Origin: Balanoglossus misakiensis
Taxonomy: Eukaryota > Hemichordata
Direction: 5' to 3'
NCBI GenBank assembly: GCA_040954595.2
Contig: CM082590.2
Span: forward strand, 1,178,001 to 1,242,000
Length of the DNA: 64,000 nucleotides
Shown here: positions 55,957-64,000 of the stretch, piece by piece
Layout: the number at the start of each line of letters is the position of its first letter
Numbering within the stretch: the stretch's first letter is position 1
Made by a program: the position numbers and the translations under genes
Notes under the pieces: generated by a model
Told to the model about the DNA's origin: nothing
The model's database searches: none
The model's input: the letters and a program-made list of their open reading frames with translations, nothing else

Positions 55957-57590
55957 GGAAAGCAGGTCAATGGACACCTGAGGTCACCCAAATATTTGAC
56001 AAAAAATTTTCATTCCTGTTTATGTCATGTGCAACAAATCCTACATTTGCAGCCCTTTCACTTTGCCTACCATTAGGTATGCACGTAATTCATGAATCAA
56101 GCAGGTGTCACAGGTATCCCCCTGTATTTGGCCTTTCATGATAGTTTCATCCCTCCAAATACCAAAGCTGCACCTGTACAACGTGCTGAGATATGGCACT
56201 GTACGACAGAGGTCATCCAAATCACCTTATACATTTGGGCAAAACTGACACTTACATTCGTCCCTGTGGAACAAAAACCACACATATCGCCCTGTTGGTT
56301 AGTGTCCAATTAAATGTACAAAATCAATGACATAGGCAGGTGCAACAGGTGACCCCGCCTTTGGTATATCATTATGGTCCCATCAATATATCCCCCCCCC
56401 CCACCACGCCAAAGCTGCATACATCTGCTGTGGATGCTCACTAAGCAAAAGTAGGTGAAATGTCACATAAGGTCGCCCACAACTTGACAGGAAAATCAGA
56501 CTTCATATTGATCCATGTGCAACAAATACCACGCTAGCATCCCTTTCATTGACCTCACAATTACGCATGCACATAATTGAGTTACGCAGGTGTCACAGGT
56601 GACCCCCGAATCGGGCGTATTATTTTGGTCCCATACAGCTCCATGAAGCTGCGTGCCATGACGGGCGACCTGATAACCCCCACAGCCACCTGCGGGCCGA
56701 ACCCCATACTGAACGTCCAGTTGCAATGTCACGACTGAAGTAGGAACTTTTGAACGGCAACGAACCCTGATCTCTGATTATTGCTGGTAACATACTCCCT
56801 TCGTGCAAGAAAATCACTGGTCTGCTGACGTATTTCGGCCAATTTCCCAAACTACTATCCACTACATGTGACTACCATGCTAATGATGAAACCTCCCACA
56901 ACATTAGCGACTGAGGGTCAAAGTCCGCTGCCGCATTACATTGAATGTTAACCAGTGTAGCCGGGTCTGCGTAGACACATTTGAATGGCAACAGCTAACA
57001 AACTCAGCGTAATTCAATAAAACGCCCTAACACAGCCTGAAGTCCGATAATGTGTTGTGCCAAAATTCATTCCGTGGAAAATAATCACTGGTCTGTTTAC
57101 GTATTTCAGCCGATTTTCCAAGGACTGCTGCAACCCGCCTGCTAATGAGATCTCCACAACATTACGTAATGACGGTCAAAGTCCGATGCCCCAGTGTTCG
57201 TCCTCAGCCCACCAAAAAATGCGAAAAATATTACAAAAATCTTCTTCTCAAAATCGACGTGGCCTAGGACCTTGAAATTTGGCACAGGGGATTTTGGCCA
57301 CATGGTCTACATAAATCGCGAAAAGAATGTACATGCCCCCATTAACGTGCAAATTTGGTCAATTTGAAAATTTCGCTTGATTATAGCCACCAAGTCACGT
57401 GACTAATTACAAATTCAAAGGGCAGGTGCACCAGTACTCATGGGCCCCAACCACCGTGCCAAATTTCATAGGCGTAGGTCCAAGGATTTTTGAGAAAAAC
57501 GGGATAAAAAAAAACGACTCAAGAAGAAAGAAGAAAAACTCCAGCAATAACAGATGGGGACCAAGCACCTGAGGGCGCTTGGTCCCCTAA
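55957..57590. repeat. Diverged repeat tract, complement of the 240-bp family, ending in a hairpin
   Basis: Between about 55960 and 56660, words such as GCAGGTGTCACAGGTGACCCC and GCACATAATT recur every 240-300 bp and match the complement of 21530-22190. The stretch 57220-57590 reads like the 3' part of another repeat and closes with an 11-bp perfect stem, GGGGACCAAGC (57556-57566) and GCTTGGTCCCC (57577-57587), then TAATTAG. No gene was accepted. Confidence 0.6.
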
Positions 57591-59545
57591 TTAGCTGGCT
57601 TCAAAGGAAATCCCTGGAGCTGTTTTGTTTTAGGAGGGGGGTCAATTCAGACACTTTAGAGTAGACTTTCAGGTTTTCTCATGTATTAAAACCAAACAAT
57701 GTACATGTTTAGGCCAACCAAGTTCAAACTGCTGAAGAATCACTCCAAAATCAGTTTAAATCAGTCAAAGCAGTTACCTAATAAATCTTTCACTTGTTTA
57801 AAAAATTGGATTTCTCTGCTTGCGATTGCACTAGCTCAACAGAAACAGTTCATGTTATTGTGGGAACAACTGAGTAATGTAATGAAGAGCATTTATAGGA
57901 TGGTAAAGATGGTGATGATAGACAGAGAACAATGGCCCCAATTAGATGCATGTTGTAATTATCCACAGCCCCTAAAATTCTTGGACTCCTTGACTTTCTG
58001 ATGTTGGTGAGTATGGATGACAGAATGTTCAACTGCTTCTTGTCAGTCAACCAAATTGTTTAAAATACATAAACCAGATCTAGGGTAGACCATCACTTCA
58101 CTTCCGTCAGTATTTGCGTATTTTCAATCCTCTAATGTGACATTTACACCAAGTGTTTTTGCTTTTGGTAAATGGCCAGTGAATGAACAGACTGAATTTT
58201 ATGTCATTAGGAAAGTTTTCAGTAGAAATATATCTTGTGTCTTTCATGATGATCAAATTTGTTGCTGGAAACACTAGTAGAAATGTCATATCTGGTTAGG
58301 CTAATCATATCTTTGAAGAGATCAGATATGAACTAATGTGGGTATAGATAAAGACTGGAAATGTGCAAAGTTAATCAATAAATTATTAGTGGGGCAGATA
58401 AACCCCAAATTTTGGCATAATTGTGCACGATTTTAAAGTATGAATGTCTGTTTCTGGTCACTAGAGGGCGCTGTCATTTTGGATCCATATTGGAAAATAT
58501 CCACCATGGGTCAATGCATACCTGTACCAAGTTTCAGGCTTTTAACCCAAAGTGCGCGATTTTTTGGTTAACCGCCCCATATATCACCAAATTCAACTTT
58601 CTTTGAATGCAACTGATCTCTATATAATTGGACTTATTTGTTAAATATTTAAATCAATCACTAATTAACATGACACTAGTAAATGTCTCCCAATATATTC
58701 AGATCTCCGTCAGATAGATATCTGCTCCTCTTTTCTTAAAGTACATGCATTCAATTCAGTGGTATATCCCTAAATAGAAAAAATAACTAAGAAAATTTGC
58801 AGTTTATTGATAATGATTGTTGATGGATGTGCACTGTATGCTGTGTCTCTGAATAAAGTTTAATACGATAAATAAGTGTGAAAACAATACATCTGGTGAG
58901 TTTCATCAAAACTGGCTCAGTATCTCTTGATGTTTAAAGATAATTAAACACCTTCGTTATTTAAAATGGGGCATCTGTATCTTTTTGTTAGACTCTGAAA
59001 ACGGTTTAGTCCAAATCGGTGTGTAATGTCCCAAAACGACCCATAGCAACATGCAAAAAGATCCCGGTGCCCCGTCTTAAAGGTGCAAAATATCCATTAA
59101 TTAACATGACACTGCTAAATGTCTCACAATGCAGTCTGATCCCTGTCGTATCAATATTTCTAGCATGTTCTATCAAATTCGGTACATTTATGTCAGAAAT
59201 ATAGCATTAATTAGAAAAGTTAATGAAATATGCAAATGAATTGTGGCTGAGTTGTAAAGTATTAATGTTATGTATGGTTCAATTGGAGAGTAAAGCGAAT
59301 TTGGTAATGTTAGGCGTTACGATATATTGACTTCCGAGTCGATTGTTTCCGACTGATGATTAAATAATGCAACAGCCACTGCACGTCATGATGGATCCCC
59401 GAAAGGATCCCGATTCTTCGCTCAGATTTAAAAAAAAAGAAAAACTGAATGTCTGTTAGAATATGTCATTGATATGTAACCGTTTATTCAAATTATAGAT
59501 AGTATAGATAGAGTTACAGATTATATAGTGTGACAAAAGATTTCT
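57591..59545. other. Apparently non-coding AT-rich stretch
   Basis: Only short open frames (for example 57699-58001 +) with no recognisable domain. It could hold further exons of the DUF6589-like gene on the minus strand, which I could not identify. Confidence 0.4.
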
Positions 59546-59549
59546 TATA

Positions 59550-61920
59550 ATTTCAGACGTCGTATCATGACTTGTCCCTGAATCCTCTGCATCTGTGTTT
59601 TCTGTGAAATGTAAACGTCGTGCAGCCCTTGATGTTGAATGTTCATTGGCCTATAAGAAAATATTGGAATTACAATATCATACTACATTCAAACCCTGGC
59701 AATAGAGGCACAACAGGCCAGGAAAGCATGACAGCAGTGGAAATAGAATTAATGCAAATCTGAGAAATACAGACTAATAGTCAATGTCAATTGTTAATTT
59801 ATCCCTTGACATATCAGATTGGATATATTTTATCCTCTTATTTTAAATGTTATTTTTCCTTGTGTAATGTTCAGGTGGCAAACTTTTAAGAGATTATTTT
59901 TAGTATTAATTTCATTGTTGTTAAAAGAGGTTAACTTACGGTTGAACTGTTATCAGCCTCTATTTCATTTTTCCACTGTAGTATTTTCGTGTCATGAGAT
60001 TTCTTTATTGAGTCTACCAGGGACCTAGTGGATGTCTTCGAAAGGCAGATACCAAGCTTGTTGAAGCACTGGAAAAGCTGGATGGTAATAAATAATATTG
60101 TATAGAATTACATAAATTTATCACAGCATAGAGGCATTTCATACAGGATTTGTTATAGGCTCATGTTTAACTGCTGATTTAGACATTGTATTTTAAGTGC
60201 TACATGCTTTCATATTTTTAAGGAAGAACTTGTCAGATAATTTTTTAACCCTTGTACATGTACATCCAGACAAAAAAATCAATCGCATTTACTGTCCAGG
60301 TAGCAAATTAAGCAAATGTCAATAAAAACATATCAGTTTATTCCTGCAAAACCAAGACCGATGCTAAAAATGATTATTTTCATAACATCCAGTACATAAA
60401 ATTCATATTTACTCACTTTATCACTACATCCATTTTGCTACATCTGCACGGAGTTAACACCGACTAAAAATTTAATTTTTTGTGGTGTTCTTGCATGCAA
60501 CAATCCCATCAGAATGGAACCAAACCAGGCAACAGAGCATGATGAACCACTCCTGTAACAAGGGAACAGATGTGTTGATTAAATATATAGAAGAAATACT
60601 GACACAGCTTCATTCTCAGTCAAAAATATGCATTCATGTATTTTTAGACTACCAATACCTGGGGTTGTACACCTGTCCTATATTGCTGCATAATGTTTTT
60701 ATTTTAGTACAGTAAGCTGGTAAGCTACAATCAATTGGATTCCCCAGTCACTTTTAGGCATCTCCAGTATGTCATCATAACTATGTGAGTAATAACAAAA
60801 AATGATAGTTCCCTAAATTCAGCAAAAACACTTAATGTAAAAGAAGATTACGTGCTTTGTTTGCCTTGTCACCATGGACGTAATGCAAGCAAGTGTTGCA
60901 GGAACTTCCTTCTTTAGTTGATTTATTACATCTCCCCAACTAAAAGAAGACAAATTTTCAACTGTTACAGGCTTGGCAAGTGGTGTTTCTTTTTTTATGA
61001 GTACTCTCTCATTTCCTTTTTGATCATATTTGCTGCAACTTTGAGTATGGCATTTCTTGCTGGTTTGCTTTTCTTGACCAGGATGTTAAACGCCTGGAGA
61101 TATTGGGATCTCAGCAGTTTCTTAACGACACTCCCACGGTTGGATATAATCTAATAAGAATAAGAAAATAATGAGGTTTTTAATAAAGCTTGAAAGTTAA
61201 TGCATCAGGACAAAACATTCAATGTTTCAAACTCATGTTCAAAACTCAGTGATGAAAAATCTTAAATTCAGAAACTACTGGCTGTCTTTATATTTTTCTC
61301 AAAATTTTTATTCAAATGCAAATATAAGATTGTTTCAAACCAAGTTGATGGGACGATATACAAATGAACACATACAATTTTCTCAACATTTTGGTAAAAA
61401 TTCTTCAATCAGAAGGTAATATTACTGTGACTGTAAAATGTCATAAGTCTTCATCATGGCAGTTAAATAAAATGAGCAAAAAAAGTGAAGAAAATGGTCA
61501 AATAGTAAATTAATAAACTGAATACTGCTAATAATGGTGATTTTTAAAAAGAAATATCTTACCTTGGAAGTAGGTTTCACTATACTTACACCCTTTACTG
61601 GTGTACCAAGTTTCCTTCTCTTTGGTGAAAGACCAATTGGAGACCTGTAACTCTCATCGGGCATTTTTTTTGAGAGCAGAGCTTGCTTGCTCCTGCTGTC
61701 GGAAAAGGCGCGGCTAGTCTCATCATAATTTTTGCCTGATGAGTGTAGCTTTGCCAGAACTCTGGCACAGGGCAAACACAAGTATCGTGGTTTTCCTGGC
61801 GTAAGGATTACATGAAATTCACGTTCAATAACTTCTATGCCCGGTTGGCTGGAGTGGGGCAATTTTGCGTCCACAGATTTTCTTTGTAGAGTTTTTTGTT
61901 TGGGGGCAAATTTAACACCA
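59550..61920 (-). pseudogene. DUF6589-like transposon gene, partial, probable donor locus
   Basis: Minus-strand exons: a about 61920-61563 (SVDAKLPHSSQPG onward; the ATG region is lost by a small deletion near 61930), b 61150 to about 60855 (GSVVKKLLRSQYLQAFNIL, ENLSSFSWGDV), c 60552-60417 (FGSILMGLLHARTPQK, VGVNSVQM), d 60068-59940 (CFNKLGICLSKTSTRSLVDS), e from 59650 (ANEHSTSRAARRLHF). Junctions a-b, c-d and d-e keep phase; b-c needs a GC donor. The pattern 'LLHAR...VNSVQ...LNKLGICLS' is what I recall of DUF6589 proteins. One codon in exon c is TAG where the arms have TGG. Exons d and e lie outside the sequence shared with the arms. Confidence 0.62.
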
Positions 61921-63715
61921 CAATTAATGCAGGATGATGGGATTTTGCATGTTAATGACGTTTAATTAGCACTTAAGAAAGCCAGACAGAGACAGACACT
62001 ACCATAAAACCATAAATCAATTAACTTTACTAGAAGTATCCAATATCAAATGTCCAAATTACATGTCAGAAGCTTTGAACATTTTAGTTTAGTTTATTTT
62101 GTATATATTTCACATCGAATATAATTACAGTATATTTGGGTCCCATTGGTATGTACCATGGGACCTTATGGGATCGGTTGCGTCTGTATGTATGTATGGA
62201 TGTATGTATGTATGGATGGATGTATGTCTGTATGTCCGTCCACATCAAAAACTTGAAAACCGCTGCGTGTATCATTTTGATATTTGGTGTGCTGATGCAG
62301 GCTGGGCTGTAGATGGGAGTTTGTTCAAATGAAGTTGTCAATGCCAAAAATATGCAAATTAGTTGGAAAAATGTGAATTTGGTCAAAACTCAGTAACTCA
62401 AGAACTACTGGTCAGATTGCTTTGCAAAGTGGTGTGTATTTACTTTATTGAGTTGTTTTAATTGGGCAGAAACTCCCTCCTGTTATTCACATAAACACAG
62501 CAAATTCCTGAATGATTACATAACTGGCTAAGTTTTAAAGAGGCCAGCTGTTCTATTTAGTGTATGTACAGTACATATGAAATTGGCAGCTTATGGGTCA
62601 GTCAGTGTTTGCCCATTGAGCAAAGTTGAACTTCATTGGAGAAAAGAAGAACCACTCCCGTCGGTCTTAATTTGCATTTTAACACTTTATTTTGCATTTC
62701 AATACTTGATTTAAATATGAGAAAAGCCTAACAGTTTTGTCTCACTGTAGTTAAAGTTTTGGACCTAGAAATATAAATAGTTTGTGTCCATGAGTTTGTA
62801 TTGGGGATGTGTTAGCGCTCTGGGCACCGTACTCCTCACGGGATCTGTTAACGCAGGTCAGCGAAACATGCTCCCCAAGCTTTTGTATCGCCTTCTTTTG
62901 CTGTGATTTGAGAGCTATACAGTTCATCTTGGCATTCATCGTCCCATCAGACGATATTAGATTGCTGTTGGGTCCCATTGGTATGCACCATGGGACCTTA
63001 TGGGATCGTTGCGCCTGTATGTATGGATGGATGGATGGATGGATGTCTGTATGTCCGATTACATAACTGGCTAAGTTTTAAAGAGGCCAGCTGTTCTATT
63101 TAGTGTATGTACAGTACATATGCCATTGGCAGCTTATGGGTCAGTCAGTGTTTGCCCATTGATCTCTCGCTATATGTGTGTGTCTGTCTGTCTGTCTGTA
63201 TATGGCCATGTACTCCGGTGTAGACTTTTTCTTGTGTAATCACTCAATGGGACCACCGTGTCCTTGACGCGATTTTTAATTAATTTATACAACTATTTAA
63301 AGCTAAAAGTATACATATTTTTCCCAGTTAACTTCGGTATTAAAATGTATTGAAAAAATTTCGGTCCGATGCTCTTTTGTTTGCCAGATCCGAGCTGGCC
63401 GTGACCTGTGACGCGGTGGCTGATGGGTAAACTCGTTGTATTTCAGTATGGCATTCTCCGGGTAAACGCGGAAGTCCAACAAAGCTTCAGAAAACGAGCG
63501 TTTTTTGTCGTTATGATAGCTGGTCAAAGTTGATCGCCTCATTTCTGGGGTCGCTTAGAGGTAGAGGTAAGCTGGGAAAGGATTTTTCCCTCGATAAATT
63601 CGAATTTCCGAAAAACAGCTGCGGTACGGATCCGGAGCGCAGAAGCACCAGTTTTTTCTATGTCGCCTTGCAGGGCTGTGGGTGGAGGCCATGTAACGCC
63701 GGGAACACACAGACC
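60362..63715 (+). repeat. Third copy of the segment that forms the centre of the inverted duplication
   Basis: Collinear with the left arm (37165-39624) and with the complement of 39625-43217. It is the only copy whose sequence continues past both ends of the shared block (exons d-e on one side, ACACACAGACC on the other), so it best represents the source. Confidence 0.88.
62130..63280 (+). repeat. Hairpin-headed repeat copies in the third segment
   Basis: Heads at about 62139-62166 and 62970-62997, each a near-perfect hairpin (GGTCCCATTGGTA...TACCATGGGACC) followed by GTATGTATGGATGG runs. The tail CAATGGGACCACCGTGTCC lies at 63245-63263. Head and tail share the inverted 10-mer GGTCCCATTG/CAATGGGACC. 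Confidence 0.75.
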
Positions 63716-64000
63716 TGTACGCAGGGTGTGAGATTCTTTTAGTCCCTCCACACAGGATATATCAAAGTAAGCTTAAGTTTATAGTATACAAGCGTTCACT
63801 GTTCAGAGTTCACTTTATATGCTTAGTCACTTGGCGGTTTTCTGAATATTTTTCTCTTCCGTTTGAGATACTTTGGCCGGGTAATGTAACAAAGTTGGAT
63901 ACACATCGGCAGCCCTCTCTCCAGTTACCAGTAGACCATCATGACTAGCACATATACAGTTGGCAGGATATGATTCTGGTTTCCTTCGGGTATGTTGTAT
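63716..64000. other. Right edge, nothing recognised
   Basis: No open frame, repeat or RNA gene that I can support. Confidence 0.4.

Noticed and set aside
57699-58001. 100-codon plus-strand frame at 57.7 kb
   Set aside because: Biased AT-rich composition, no recognisable motif and no neighbouring exon.
63303-63751. Frames such as 63303-63542 and the matching ones near 39.4-40.0 kb
   Set aside because: Short, present on both strands of the inverted segment, no domain; treated as repeat sequence.

Overview
This is a eukaryotic, repeat-dense genomic window from an invertebrate animal, most likely an invertebrate deuterostome such as amphioxus or a hemichordate. That guess rests on a Gmr1-type Gypsy element (a group described from deuterostomes), a 2A-bearing APE-type LINE, a BEL/Pao element and intron-rich transposon genes; it is not proof. 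I see no bacterial genes, rRNA, tRNA or CRISPR. Nearly everything recognisable is mobile DNA, in several nested layers.

Large-scale layout: the window is built on a giant inverted duplication. The left arm (1 to about 39.62 kb) and right arm (about 39.82 to 55.95 kb) are mirror images around a spacer of about 190 bp at 39.62-39.82 kb. Outward from the centre each arm carries (i) a segment of a DUF6589-like transposon gene, (ii) a truncated BEL/Pao retrotransposon and (iii) a complete-length Gypsy retrotransposon. The left arm later received two private insertions: a 4.8-kb LINE with a 2A motif in the Gypsy gag (6688-11506) and a 20.2-kb DNA transposon in the BEL element (16032-36245). The right arm privately gained a 3 x 293-bp tandem array in BEL gag. 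A third copy of the DUF6589-like segment, in the same orientation as the left arm, lies at 60.36-63.72 kb. It continues into further exons, so it looks like the donor locus.

The most interesting object is the 20,214-bp transposon. It starts TATGG and ends CCATA, has about 0.6-kb terminal inverted repeats full of short sub-repeats, and is flanked by the 6-bp duplication GAAACC. The mirror BEL copy holds the matching empty site (GGTTTC, 44122-44127). It carries a 12-exon integrase-like DDE transposase whose frame stays open (400 aa, D142/D201/E241), so it may have been active recently. In the opposite direction lie a BTB-BACK-PHR gene (434 aa, two exons) and a multi-exon gene ending in a ubiquitin-like (UBX-like) domain. 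The last is broken by a nested 1.8-kb element with a TTCA duplication. The termini, duplication length and IS3-like protein layout suggest the IS3EU superfamily (from memory).

The two Gypsy copies share the gag-PR-INT-RT-RNase H order (integrase before RT), a tRNA-Pro primer site and a SCAN-like gag. Both hold the same 1,845-bp insertion of an intron-bearing THAP-domain gene inside gag. Keeping introns means the copies multiplied as DNA (the inverted duplication), not through RNA. Both are defective. From 55.95 to 59.5 kb there is mainly diverged repeat sequence. The last 280 bp show nothing I can identify.
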